From contig NC_081554.1 in the NCBI RefSeq assembly GCF_963082655.1, positions 98,814,232 to 98,878,231 of the forward strand: a DNA stretch of 64,000 nucleotides, given 5' to 3'. The notes under the pieces were generated by a model, which saw nothing but the letters and a program-made list of their open reading frames with translations, made no database searches and was not told where the DNA came from. The first letter of the stretch is position 1. The number at the start of each line of letters is the position of its first letter. Made by a program: the position numbers and the translations under genes. This DNA comes from Stomoxys calcitrans. Lineage: Eukaryota > Arthropoda > Insecta > Diptera > Muscidae. This document shows, one piece after another, positions 24,102 to 35,200 of this stretch.

Positions 24102-24545
24102 ACAAGTAAAAGCGTGCTAAGTTCGGCCGGACCGAATCTTATATACCTTCCACCATGGATCGCACTTGTCAAGTTCTTTGCCCCATATCTCTTTCGGCCG
24201 AACCGAATCTTATATACCTTCCACCATGGATCGCATTTGTCAAGTTCTTTGCCCCATATCTCTTTATAGGGTAACACATGATAATGGATAAGAATTGCTA
24301 TGCTATCCCACGTTAAAAACCGATTGGTGCCATAATTGATTTGACTGTTGGTGACCAAAAAGAAGTCATTGTGCAAAATTTCAGTAAAATCGGATAAGAA
24401 TTGCACTATAGGCTCAAGAAGTATAATTAGGAGATCGGTTTATATGGGAGCTGTATCAGTCTATAGATGGACTCAGACCATATGTGACACTTATGTTAAA
24501 GGTCTTGTGAGAAGTCGTTGTACAAAAATCATTTGTCAATACTGA
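24102..24545 (-). mobile_element. DINE copy with duplicated 3' end
   Basis: The minus-strand 3' terminus (complement of CTTTTACTTGTT) is at 24102. The terminal block with hairpin, CCACCATGGATCGCA and TCAAGTTCTTTGCCCCATAT occurs twice in tandem, starting 24122 and 24193 (71-bp offset). Internal repeats continue to about 24545. Confidence 0.75.
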
Positions 24546-24914
24546 AATGCGAATATCTTATTTGTATATGTTATACCGCACCGTGGCCCAAACCCACAAA
24601 ATGTGGAAATTCGCATTTTTCAGCAACCTCTGTGCCACGATGGCCTCCAAATTTGACTCTATTTACCTTACTTTCCTCATCGACCGCACTAAATTCGTCT
24701 TAAAAAGTCATGTTGCTGTTGCAGCAATGTGTTGTACACTAAGTCGGCAGCCCTTGTCGATGAAGGACTTCATCGCGTCAATCCGGTACGTACAACCGGC
24801 TGCCATGGGATTGTGGAATGTACTTACATAGGGACGGCTGCGAACATATTTAAAAATTTACATGAAAATGGTTTGTGCCAAATTGTAGAAACATCTGAGC
24901 AATGATATGGCATG
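24546..24914. other. Non-coding; possible unnamed interspersed repeat at ~24715-24830
   Basis: The less AT-rich segment with GCAGCAATGTGTTGTACACT and GTACGTACAACCGGCTGCCA looks like a dispersed fly repeat, but there is only one copy in this window, so it cannot be confirmed here. Confidence 0.3.
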
Positions 24915-24916
24915 TA

Positions 24917-25130
24917 TTGGGTTGCCCAAAAAGTAATTGCGGATTTTTTAAAAGAAAGTAAATGCATTTTTAATAAAACTTAGAATGAACATTAATCAAA
25001 TATACTTTTTTACACCTCTTTTCTAAAGCAAGCTAAAAGTAACAGCTGATAACTGACAGAAGAAAGAATGCAATTACAGAGTCACAAGCTGTGAAAAAAT
25101 TTGTCAACGCCGACTTTTTGGACAACCCAA
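24917..25130. mobile_element. mariner-type MITE, 214 bp, TA target site
   Basis: Left end TTGGGTTGCCCAAAAAGTAA and right end TTTTTGGACAACCCAA are inverted repeats, flanked by TA on both sides (24915-24916 and 25131-25132). The internal 150 bp is non-coding. Terminal sequence and TA duplication are typical of Tc1/mariner deletion derivatives. Confidence 0.85.
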
Positions 25131-25132
25131 TA

Positions 25133-25555
25133 CTTACCAAACCCTTCGGAATCGCATAAAAAGTACGTATTGTGTAAGCTCCAAAAATTGTTATAGAGAT
25201 CCGTTTATATGGCGGCTATATCCAAAGGATGTGCTTTAATGCATGCGTATGTAATCATTGTCCCAAATCTAATCAAAATAAGTTGCCAGATCAACCTTTA
25301 CGAGCTAAAGAAGTCAAGTCGGGAGACCAGTGTAAAAATGTGGGAGTTTTAGTTAATGGTGAGAGATGTGTAGGAAAAGACAGTGGAGTTCTTAGATTAT
25401 GACATTTGCTGAAGGAATAATTATCTTCTGTTCAAATGAAACTTTCTTTTATACGAGGACTGATATGTAAGTTTCTTGCCTAATCATGAAAATGCAAATA
25501 TTTACTATCATGAATTGTTTACTCTTTTGCATGCTCTCAAACCAATTGTCTAAGC
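25133..25555. other. Non-coding; decayed DINE-like blocks at ~25190-25340
   Basis: GTTTATATGGCGGCTATATCC and AGCTAAAGAAGTCAAG hint at an old minus-strand DINE. Nothing coding. Confidence 0.35.
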
Positions 25556-25559
25556 ACAT

Positions 25560-26195
25560 TTTCCAATCCGATTAAGGCACCTCTAAAACAGGGCTTGAAC
25601 AGCATTTTCTGGCCACGAAAATCATTATCCATGCATTTTTACCTTAATGTGCGGGAATAAAAGGAAGTCATTGGGTTCCAAGTCAGGGTTGTATGGTGGA
25701 CGACCTATCAATTTGACGTTTCGGCTGGTCAAAAAGGCTCTGGATTAAGCCAATGTGTGAGAGCTCGTATTGTCATGATTCGTCTTCTCTTATCCATTTT
25801 TTGAATTGCACCCAAGTCTTCAGACAATCAAATTGTGATACACCACTCAGAATTGACCGTCCTACGTTGCCCAAGCGGAACAGGTGCTACTTCACCAGTT
25901 TTGCCGAAGAAACAGGTGAGCGTTTACATTAAAGTGCTTCTTCCACGAACAACATTCGTTGGATTTGGGTCCTCTTCCAAGACCCATACGGGTTTTCAAG
26001 GTGTTCGTGCAATATCGAATGTACGGTAGTGAAATAAATGCCCAAAGCTGCCTCTATCTCATGGAATGTCATGTGACGTTCTTGCGTTATAAGTTCACTC
26101 ACGGCACCAGTGTTCCCTGGTAAATGGCCGTTTTTTAGTGACCTTCACGGAATTCACAAAATTTTCGTACGAAATTGTTCTCGAGTTAAATCCAT
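25560..26195 (-). pseudogene. mariner transposase pseudogene (DD34D)
   Basis: The minus-strand start codon is at 26193-26195, with a mariner-type N-terminus (MDLTREQFR). Broken frames downstream keep family motifs in order: DPNPTNV, then FFGKTGEVAPVPLGQRRTV and NSEW, HDNTSSHT and PPYNPDLEPNDFLLFPHIK. The last two carry the second and third catalytic aspartates. Their codons are at 25772-25774 and 25667-25669, giving exactly 34 intervening codons, the mariner DD34D spacing. The first catalytic motif (TGDE type) is not found, and the segment between the helix-turn-helix region and VWVLEEDP is shortened, suggesting an internal deletion. Several stops and frameshifts: inactive. Confidence 0.85.
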
Positions 26196-27275
26196 ATTGC
26201 CAAAATAATTTTTTCAAGACACTTTAAACAACACAAGTGATGGCCGTACATCAAAACGTTTCTGTGTACAATTATGCTGAAAAATGTAAAATTTTCCAAT
26301 GTAAATGTCAAATTCTACATGGCAACACTTGGTGTTGCCTAGGCCGGAAACTTGTATAGGAGCCCTCTTACAAAATGCCTATATGAATGATTTCAATTAA
26401 AAACAAATATTTAAATTTTGTAGAATTCCATCAGAGTTTGACCAGTCAGTGAATAAGTAAAAAAAAATTAACCTGAAGACTATTTGTAATTAGTTTAAAG
26501 AGTCTCTCTGTGTTTTGCTATTGTCCATTACTAACCAAATATTTTGCAGTTCTTGGTGGAATGGCTTGTGAAACTTTCCATTTCTGTATTCAGTAATAGG
26601 CTAATGCTATGCAGGATATTTGTTCAGCTTCTAAGCGAAAGAAAATGTTCAAATTTCTTTTGCCTAGCAGTTATGCACCAGTGGGGCACAAAATGTAGAT
26701 TTTCCTTATGAAATCGTTCATGCCTAATTCACATGAACACTTATGCTCTTGGATTGTCGTTGTTGAGCCAGTAACGAGTGCACTAATGTACGACGGGTTT
26801 TCTGTTTTTATTTTTAAATTAATGTTTTTTTGTCTTATTTAACGCTAGAAATGAGGGGAAAACTGTTTATGCTCCCTAAATAGAATGTGCATGATCAAAA
26901 ACTCCATAACATTAAGTGAAATAATTTAATTTTTACAGGTAGATAGAAGTAGAAAATGTTTGAAGAGAGAATCTCACTCTATGTAACTTCTATTACCAGG
27001 TATATAGTAGTTCCAATTGGCTCTATCAGTAATAGAAGTACAGTAATTTTTATTAAAAATCGGCTACTGTATCAAAGAAAAACAATGTCCGTAGGCATGA
27101 CCAAAAAGAAAGCTTCCTTAACCTCACAGCACCATCAAATTCTGTGCATCAGATGATGTCGTCCTCAGTGCTACACTGATGCACAAACAAGCCATCCTTT
27201 GGATCCGGCTGAGTATTGAATAATAGGCTAACTATTGAAGCACCGTCTACTAGACAAAATACCCAGGTGTTTTGC
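26196..27275. other. Non-coding, includes mariner 5' flank
   Basis: The mariner 5' UTR and terminal repeat probably lie in 26196-26345, but no clear TA-flanked terminus was found. The remainder is unassigned. Confidence 0.4.
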
Positions 27276-27279
27276 TATT

Positions 27280-28100
27280 TAAGTAAATGGGATATTTTTT
27301 CCTTCCAAGGAGGTAGGTGCTACGGTAGGCAATTTGTATCTCCTACCGAATAGAATAATGAATTTACGCCTAGACCACTTTCGGTAGCCCATTTCGCTGA
27401 AGTATATCTCTAATCGCCATAGGAAACTTTTTCTTAACCACAATAACAACGTCACCTGCATACTCAACCAGTTTTGCACCTCTTTCTTCCACAGACAATA
27501 TTATATTGTCAATGGCTGTATTCCAAAGTAGAGGAGACAGGATCTTCCTCAGCCTAGAGGCCATCCTCTCTCTGCATCTCTTCCTTAGACCAACCAGTTC
27601 TGGGGTCCACCATGGCGGTCGCTGTTTGCCCCTTGGCTTGGCACTAGGACATGCTAACAAAAGCGAGTCATTCAGGGTGTTCATTAAGAGCCGAGGGACC
27701 ACATCTGCAGTATTTTCTTCAAGGCAGAAACAAGCATAACGATGTTCAGAGAAGCTGTTGTCACCCAGCACTTCCCAGTCACATATCCTTCGTCTTATAT
27801 CCTCCGATAAAAGGTAGCATCTAGTACCTCCTGCCTATTCTTTGTAATAAAGGTCGGTGCACTCCCTTTATTACAAACCACCAGATTGCAACTTATAATA
27901 TGTTCGATAAGCTACATACACCTTTCGTTTATATACGAACTTCCCCATATCTGCTGATGTGCATTAGCATCACTTCCTGCAATGAGGGTCTTTTTCTCTG
28001 CAGAAGCGGTTCCACCAACAACTTAAGGTTTGAACCGGCATGTCTGAATCGTGTGCCTTATATAGGGAAGCTAGCCAGTGTTGAGACTTAATTTCAAGGC
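27280..28100 (-). mobile_element. LOA-type LINE fragment: endonuclease and RT pieces
   Basis: On the minus strand, about 28010-27840 reads as the APE endonuclease core with GSDANAHQQIWGSS, NERC and CNKGSAPTFITKNRQEVLDA, broken by stops. The frame 27771-27370 then has the linker PPWWTPELVGLRKRCRERM. After an apparent internal deletion comes an RT motif-C region (EYAGDVVIVV, where functional elements have a YADD-type motif). It ends in a YKLPTVAP block like that in the element at 59.2-60.7 kb. The catalytic Asp pair is lost (AGD for ADD). Dead copy; the clade name is from motif order. Confidence 0.7.
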
Positions 28101-28312
28101 TGGCTACTACAGAATCTTCGGTGCTTAGCGAAGGAAAAATAAAACATTTACACTTCTCTTTGCAAGAATACAGGCTCTGTGTCTCCCAGTCCTCCGAGAC
28201 CTTGAGTAGTTTAGATCCAGGAATTTTTAGCACACGAACCATATTAACCACGAACCATACGAACCATACCAATTCATCCATATACCCACGTCAAGTCCTC
28301 CTGCTATCTCGC

Positions 28313-29446
28313 CTATGGGCGAAATGACCGATTTAGCGCCGCAAAACTTGTGGCACTTACGATTTTTTTTTTATTTTGCTAATATTTTTTTATTCAGACT
28401 AGATTTAGCTACAATAAAAAACCAAACAAAAAATTTTAAACTTCTTTTTACATTTTTTTGGTTTTTTTTTTATTTTTTGTGAAAGTTTCAACTTTTATGC
28501 ATGTTTTAAAAGTTGTTTTTATACCCATTACCGTAGGATAATATGCTAATGTAGTCATTCCATTTGCAACACCTCGAAATATTGATATATGACCCTATAA
28601 AGTGATATATTCTTAATCTTCTTGATATTCTAAGTCGATCTAGCCATGTCCTTCCGTCTGTCTGGCGATATCACAATAGAGAACGAAAGAATGATGCTAG
28701 CCACTTAAAATTTTGCAAAGATACTTTTTATTCTTGTTCGACATTGGAGATTGAAAATGGACCATATCGGTTCAGATTTGGGTATAGCCTCCATTTAAAC
28801 CGATCCATCTATTTAACTTCTTGAGTAGGGACTCAATTTGTACAACGACTTCTCGTACGACCTTTTCCCACTGTGCCATAGCTCCGTAGCTCCCATATAC
28901 ACCAATCTTTAAATTTGGCTTACACTATACTATATAAATTTCTCGTCTGAGCACCGACTTTGTTCCCAACAAATTCAATATCTCGTAAAGTTGCAGGTAG
29001 GCGCAGATGATTCATACCGCCAAATAATCACAAGACAAGTTATTAATTTATTAAAAAGATACTAGATTGAATCCCCGTAATTGGAAGTCATAATTTGTTT
29101 TCTTTTTGGAGTTTTAGTATAAGCTACTTTAACATAAATATTTTTTCCTATATCATTAAAGCTCAGGTCACAAATATATATTTTTTTCAGATTAATAATT
29201 TCACATACACTTAGTTGGTACAAACTCAAATTTATAACTTGTTTAATAATGCAAAAAAAAAAAATGGTAATGAAACATATGTAGGGTTTAACAGCTTACA
29301 TCTGATCTACTAGACCGAATCAATTAATGTAGAATCCATTTCTCAGATCAGTGAAATGTTTGTGGTCGATTGGTGCACAATATTACCGGTTTCAAACAAG
29401 TTGAAAATTGAGTTTTGCGGAGCTAAATCGATCATTTCGCCCATAG
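28313..29446. repeat. ~38-bp inverted repeats flanking a DINE-containing segment
   Basis: TATGGGCGAAATGACCGATT (about 28313) and its continuation to GCCGCAAAACT recur in reverse complement at about 29409-29446, with three mismatches. Between them lie poly-T-rich DNA and a DINE. The right arm lies next to LOA ORF1-like sequence; the left is an inverted copy of it. Confidence 0.65.
28513..28990 (+). mobile_element. DINE-1/Helentron-like element, 5' part
   Basis: Start TTTTTATACCCATTACCGTAGG, then TCATTCCATTTGCAACACC, CCCTATAAAGTGATATATTC and the core GTCGATCTAGCCATGTCC. One internal repeat follows. The 3' hairpin is absent, so the copy is 3'-truncated. It splits the LOA-derived region. Confidence 0.75.
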
Positions 29447-29459
29447 TGCGCTGTTGCGT

Positions 29460-30400
29460 TAGCCTCATCATGTGAGTCCGCCAGAAGTTCATCCTCTCAA
29501 GATTAGTTCGATCTTGGCATGATAAGTTTCCTTGCAGTTAAGAAGCACGTTTTGAGTTCCGTCCTTCCCCGCTGGCGAACATCTTAAGTTCCATTCCATC
29601 CGATGACACATCCACACAGGGCTTGCCGGGTCCCCCGTTTTGACACCTCACTCTCCTGTTTTGGTCATGGCAAGGGGATTTTCAGTCTCCTGCAATCCAC
29701 TAGACCTTAGAGATGTGGTCGATAGCTCCTCAGGCAAGTGTTCAGCAACACACTCTTCTAAACACAAAGAATACAACTCCTTTAGATTTGTTGACAGCCA
29801 GAGTTTAAAACGAATACTGCATGTCTCCGGTCGCCATCAGCCTCACCCAATTTACCAATTTTCCAGTCGGTGGTTGAATAATTGGGATTACAGCCCCCTA
29901 GTCTCGCTAGTTTGAACTCAGGATCTGGGGGATTCCTTGTTATCCATGCGTTTGTCATTGGTCGAGAAGAAATGTCTTCCTTCCTTACTAAATACTCTGC
30001 TGCATCTGGTCAAATTTCACCAATTTTTTTAACGGGCAACGATACATGTCAATTGAACGTTGATCCCCGAATGCAAGTAGTTAGTATCGGCCCCAATTGT
30101 CACAAACTGAAGGAGGTCCAGGCAATTGTGAATTCTTCCTCCAATTCTACCAGAGCAGATTTTCAAAAAAGCAAGCTAGCAATAATATTTTAAGTTGGGC
30201 AACCATTACCACACTCATCAGTGATGTCGGGGTATACAGATGATAGTCCTTTGATTATCCCACTTTAATTCTTCCTAGGTATGCAGCCTGTTGTTCTCTC
30301 TATTCAACAACTACCATCACCAAGCTGTCCTTACCGACATTAGCAAGGGTTCTTGGACCCATCTTTTTGTTGCTCATCTTAGTCCTTTTGGGCGAGGGAT
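29460..30400 (-). mobile_element. LOA-type LINE ORF1 remnant
   Basis: On the minus strand, about 29960-29790 translates as WITRNPPDPEFKLARLGG, CNPNYSTTDWKIGKLGEA and HAVFVLNSGCQQI. This matches the pattern of the ORF1 domain found in LOA-group LINEs (DUF4780-like: NP..T.DWK, then vlLN). Upstream (30380-30200) a frame starting MSNKKMGPRTLANVGKDS is broken by stops. No zinc knuckles seen. It lies upstream, in the right order, of the endonuclease/RT pieces at 28.1-27.3 kb on the same strand, so these may be one element interrupted by the DINE and rearranged. Confidence 0.5.
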
Positions 30401-30854
30401 ACCCCCCAGAAGACCGCAGCCTGCTGTGCCGTTTCCGAAACTAAACTTTTAGCTTTTGGGGTAGCCTGGATCTCCAAGTCCAATTAATGTGGCCTCTGTC
30501 CTTATCGATGAGAGTTTTGGGATCATTCGCATCAAGCCTCTCAATAAACCTAAGTACAATGGGTCTTTTATTATTTTAATCTCTATAAAAGCGTGTAGGT
30601 TTGCCAGGATGGCCGATAGCCTAGGCAAGTTATAGGCATGCGAAGATAGATAGATTTCGCATTATCCTTAGACTCAAATTAGGTGTCTTCATCAAAAGCC
30701 TCTGCTGACCAGTAGTCTATGGAGCAGTCACTACACTGGTCGAAGACAACACGCTACGGCCTGATACCACCAACGCAGAAGTTGGGTCTTTGGAGACCAT
30801 TATAGGCCTACTTCCAGGCTCTAGATTGGAAACTGGAAACAGAACTGCGTCTGC

Positions 30855-30982
30855 TTCAACCGCCTAGTAATTAACACCATCGTAGCATTCCTTAAATAAC
30901 TTAAAGTTTTGTTGTTTTCGGACAACATAATTTTAAGTTATTTAAGGAATGCTACGATGGTGTTATTTACTAGGCGGTTGAA
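30855..30982. repeat. Compact ~50-bp-arm hairpin
   Basis: TTCAACCGCCTAGTAATTAA at 30855 begins an arm of about 50 bp that is repeated in reverse complement ending GGCGGTTGAA at 30982, with about one mismatch. The loop is about 26 bp and contains GTTGTTTTCGGACAAC, itself a short stem. No ORF of significance. Could be a small palindromic MITE or a hairpin RNA source. Confidence 0.8.
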
Positions 30983-30989
30983 CCACCCC

Positions 30990-31996
30990 AAGTCAAGAGA
31001 TTTTACACCGCAGGCAAACTACATTTGTCTTTACCAATTTAAATTGGTCCAGCACGAGTATAGAATGTATCACAAAAAATTGAGCTTTTAAGAAATAAAT
31101 ATAAATATCTTTGTCTATGCTTGAACCAATTTTTTTACACAGCTTGCAAGGTCAATGAAGACGTAAAAGTTCAAATGAGCTATAGCTAAAAATTAAATCT
31201 CTACATTGAACATCCTTTAAACTTGGCAAACTTATTACTTGTTTCGTTTTTTTCTGCCTTTTTCATTTGCAAATCTAAAGTAGCACTTCTGTTATAAGCC
31301 TCACATCGATATTTTATTAAATCATAATTTTTATGACTCTTGATCCCACTGTACATATGTACGATCCCAAAAGCATATATATATAAAATAAACTTTTTGG
31401 CAACAACAAAACCAACGAAATTGCCAACATTTAGCACACAATTTTCGCATTTTATATTTGCTGTTGTTTGTGTTTGTGTTTGCCTGCTGTTGCTGTTCTT
31501 TTTTCATGTTCCCTGCTATTGTTAGGGCGTGCAAATCAAAAGGATGTCTGTCCTTCACCATATGAAGAATGAGCTCCCCCCATTCAATCTCTGTTGTTTT
31601 ATTTTAAATGTATAATAAGATTTCGTGTTAATAAATACACATGCAACGCTCTCTCCACTCACACACTTGCGTATCCTTAAAAGGATTCGCTTTTGGTGTA
31701 ACATTTATTCACCGTTTAGCTTGGCCAAACGCTCTCGCTCTCTCTACCAACAACACGCACACACACACACACACACACCAAATACATGTGTTCCTGCATG
31801 CATTTAAATGTGTCAGAAAAGGGAAGGGGATGTGCGTGTATTTTTGTGGAAACGGAAATAAAGCCACTAAAGTAATAACTTGAAAAAAATTGTAACGCAT
31901 AAATTTTATACGGCTGCTCTTCATTTTCATCTTTATTTTTGTGCGAGTTGTTTTTCGCAGTCACTTCGTGTTACTTTTCAGTTCTGGCATTCTTGC
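30990..31996. other. Non-coding left flank of the foldback element, with (CA)n
   Basis: A (CA)n microsatellite lies at 31753-31778. Short overlapping frames on both strands are not genes. Confidence 0.5.
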
Positions 31997-31997
31997 T

Positions 31998-32005
31998 TCT
32001 GGTTT
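31998..32005. repeat. Left target-site duplication
   Basis: TCTGGTTT directly precedes the terminus ATGTCC. It matches 46329-46336 exactly. The match extends to nine bases (TTCTGGTTT, 31997-32005 and 46328-46336) if the last T of the right terminus is counted. Confidence 0.88.
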
Positions 32006-32280
32006 ATGTCCGTGAAGATAAAGTTAACTTTAACTAGCAGAGACACAAACCCATTCAATTAGCAGCACACTGTTACGAGCTTAGCAGAGCTATGCTAACA
32101 ATTTAACAGAAAAGATCTAGAAATAAAATCAAGAAAAATAATGAAAAAATTCATAAGAAACGACAACAAGAGCACTAAAAGGACCACAAACATTGCGAAT
32201 TTTGTAAAAAACTATCTAACAAAGTAATAAATGCATAAGAAACAAATCTTCAACACCAAAAAGTCCAAAGCGAAAAGTAG
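32006..32280 (+). repeat. Left 275-bp outer terminal inverted repeat
   Basis: Single-copy outer segment from ATGTCCGTGAAGATAAAG to CCAAAGCGAAAAGTAG. It has a 12-bp palindrome AAAGTTAACTTT at 32020-32031, 15 bp from the terminus, a plausible transposase site. By eye it is the exact reverse complement of 46054-46328, with the same length. Confidence 0.88.
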
Positions 32281-35200
32281 AAAAACTAAGAGGGGTGCCG
32301 GGTATCCACTTATAGTGAAGGAAGCTCTTGATGCCTAGGATCTAAATCAAAAAGCAAAATATGCAAAAAGCCGCCAGTATTTGAGATAATTGGCATTTAA
32401 AGTTAAAGTTAGAATTAACAGAATGGCCCACTGTGCAAAAACTAAGAGGGGTGCAGGGTACCCACTTATAGTGAAGGAAGCTCTTGATGCCTAGAATCTA
32501 AATCAAAAAGCAAAATATGCAAAAAGCCGCCAGTATTTGAGATAACTGCCATTTAAAGTTAAAGTTAGAATTAACAGAATGGCCCACTGTGCAAAAACTA
32601 AGAGGGGTGCAGGGTACCCACTTATAGTGAAGGAAGCTCTTGATGCCTAGAATCTAAATCAAAAAGCAAAATATGCAAAAAGCCGCCAGTATTTGAGATA
32701 ACTGCCATTTAAAGTTAAAGTTAGAATTAACAGAATGGCCCACTGTGCAAAAACTAAGAGGGGTGCAGGGTACCCACTTATAGTGAAGGAAGCTCTTGAT
32801 GCCTAGGATCTAAATCAAAAAGCAAAATATGCAAAAAGCCGCCAGTATTTGAGATAATTGCCATTTAAAGTTAAAGTTAGAATTAACAGAATGGCCCACT
32901 GTGCAAAAACTAAGAGGGGTGCATGGTACCCACTTATAGTGAAGGAAACTCTTGATGCCTAGAATCTAAATCAAAAAGCAAAATATGCAAAAAGCCGCCA
33001 GTATTTGAGATAATTGGCATTTAAAGTTAAAGTTAGAATTAACAGAATGGCCCACTGTGCAAAAACTAAGAGGGGTGCAGGGTACCCACTTATAGTGAAG
33101 GAAGCTCTTGATGCCTAGGATCTAAATCAAAAAGCAAAATATGCAAAAAGCCGCCAGTATTTGAGATAATTGCCATTTAAAGTTAAAGTTAGAATTAACA
33201 GAATGGCCCACTGTGCAAAAACTAAGAGGGGTGCATGGTACCCACTTATAGTGAAGGAAGCTCTTGATGCCTAGGATCTAAATCAAAAAGCAAAATATGC
33301 AAAAAGCCGCCAGTATTTGAGATAATTGGCATTTAAAGTTAAAGTTAGAATTAACAGAATGGCCCACTGTGCAAAAACTAAGAGGGGTGCAGGGTACCCA
33401 CTTATAGTGAAGGAAGCTCTTGATGCCTAGGATCTAAATCAAAAAGCAAAATATGCAAAAAGCCGCCAGTATTTGAGATAATTGCCATTTAAAGTTAAAG
33501 TTAGAATTAACAGAATGGCCCACTGTGCAAAAACTAAGAGGGGTGCATGGTACCCACTTATAGTGAAGGAAGCTCTTGATGCCTAGGATCTAAATCAAAA
33601 AGCAAAATATGCAAAAAGCCGCCAGTATTTGAGATAATTGCCATTTAAAGTTAAAGTTAGAATTAACAGAATGGCCCACTGTGCAAAAACTAAGAGGGGT
33701 TCAGGGTACCCACTTATAGTGAAGGAAGCTCTTGATGCCTAGGATCTAAATCAAAAAGCAAAATATGCAAAAAGCCGCCAGTATTTGAGATAATTGCCAT
33801 TTAAAGTTAAAGTTAGAATTAACAGAATGGCCCACTGTGCAAAAACTAAGAGGGGTGCATGGTACCCACTTATAGTGAAGGAAGCTCTTGATGCCTAGGA
33901 TCTAAATCAAAAAGCAAAATATGCAAAAAGCCACCAGTATTTGAGATAATTGCCATTTAAAGTTAAAGTTAGAATTAACAGAATGGCCCACTGTGCAAAA
34001 ACTAAGAGGGGTGCATGGTACCCACTTATAGTGAAGGAAGCTCTTGATGCCTAGGATCTAAATCAAAAAGCAAAATATGCAAAAAGCCGCCAGTATTTGA
34101 GATAATTGCCATTTAAAGTTAAAGTTAGAATTAACAGAATGGCCCACTGTGCAAAAACTAAGAGGGGTGCATGGTACCCACTTATAGTGAAGGAAGCTCT
34201 TGATGCCTAGGATCTAAATCAAAAAGCAAAATATGCAAAAAGCCGCCAGTATTTGAGATAATTGCCATTTAAAGTTAAAGTTAGAATTAACAGAATGGCC
34301 CACTGTGCAAAAACTAAGAGGGGTGCATGGTACCCACTTATAGTGAAGGAAGCTCTTGATGCCTAGGATCTAAATCAAAAAGCAAAATATGCAAAAAGCC
34401 GCCAGTATTTGAGATAATTGCCATTTAAAGTTAAAGTTAGAATTAACAGAATGGCCCACTGTGCAAAAACTAAGAGGGGTTCAGGGTACCCACTTATAGT
34501 GAAGGAAGCTCTTGATGCCTAGGATCTAAATCAAAAAGCAAAATATGCAAAAAGCCGCCAGTATTTGAGATAATTGCCATTTAAAGTTAAAGTTAGAATT
34601 AACAGAATGGCCCACTGTGCAAAAACTAAGAGGGGTGCATGGTACCCACTTATAGTGAAGGAAGCTCTTGATGCCTAGGATCTAAATCAAAAAGCAAAAT
34701 ATGCAAAAAGCCGCCAGTATTTGAGATAATTGCCATTTAAAGTTAAAGTTAGAATTAACAGAATGGCCCACTGTGCAAAAACTAAGAGGGGTTCAGGGTA
34801 CCCACTTATAGTGAAGGAAGCTCTTGATGCCTAGGATCTAAATCAAAAAGCAAAATATGCAAAAAGCCGCCAGTATTTGAGATAATTGCCATTTAAAGTT
34901 AAAGTTAGAATTAACAGAATGGCCCACTGTGCAAAAACTAAGAGGGGTTCAGGGTACCCACTTATAGTGAAGGAAGCTCTTGATGCCTAGGATCTAAATC
35001 AAAAAGCAAAATATGCAAAAAGCCGCCAGTATTTGAGATAATTGCCATTTAAAGTTAAAGTTAGAATTAACAGAATGGCCCACTGTGCAAAAACTAAGAG
35101 GGGTGCAGGGTACCCACTTATAGTGAAGGAAGCTCTTGATGCCTAGGATCTAAATCAAAAAGCAAAATATGCAAAAAGCCGCCAGTATTTGAGATAATTG

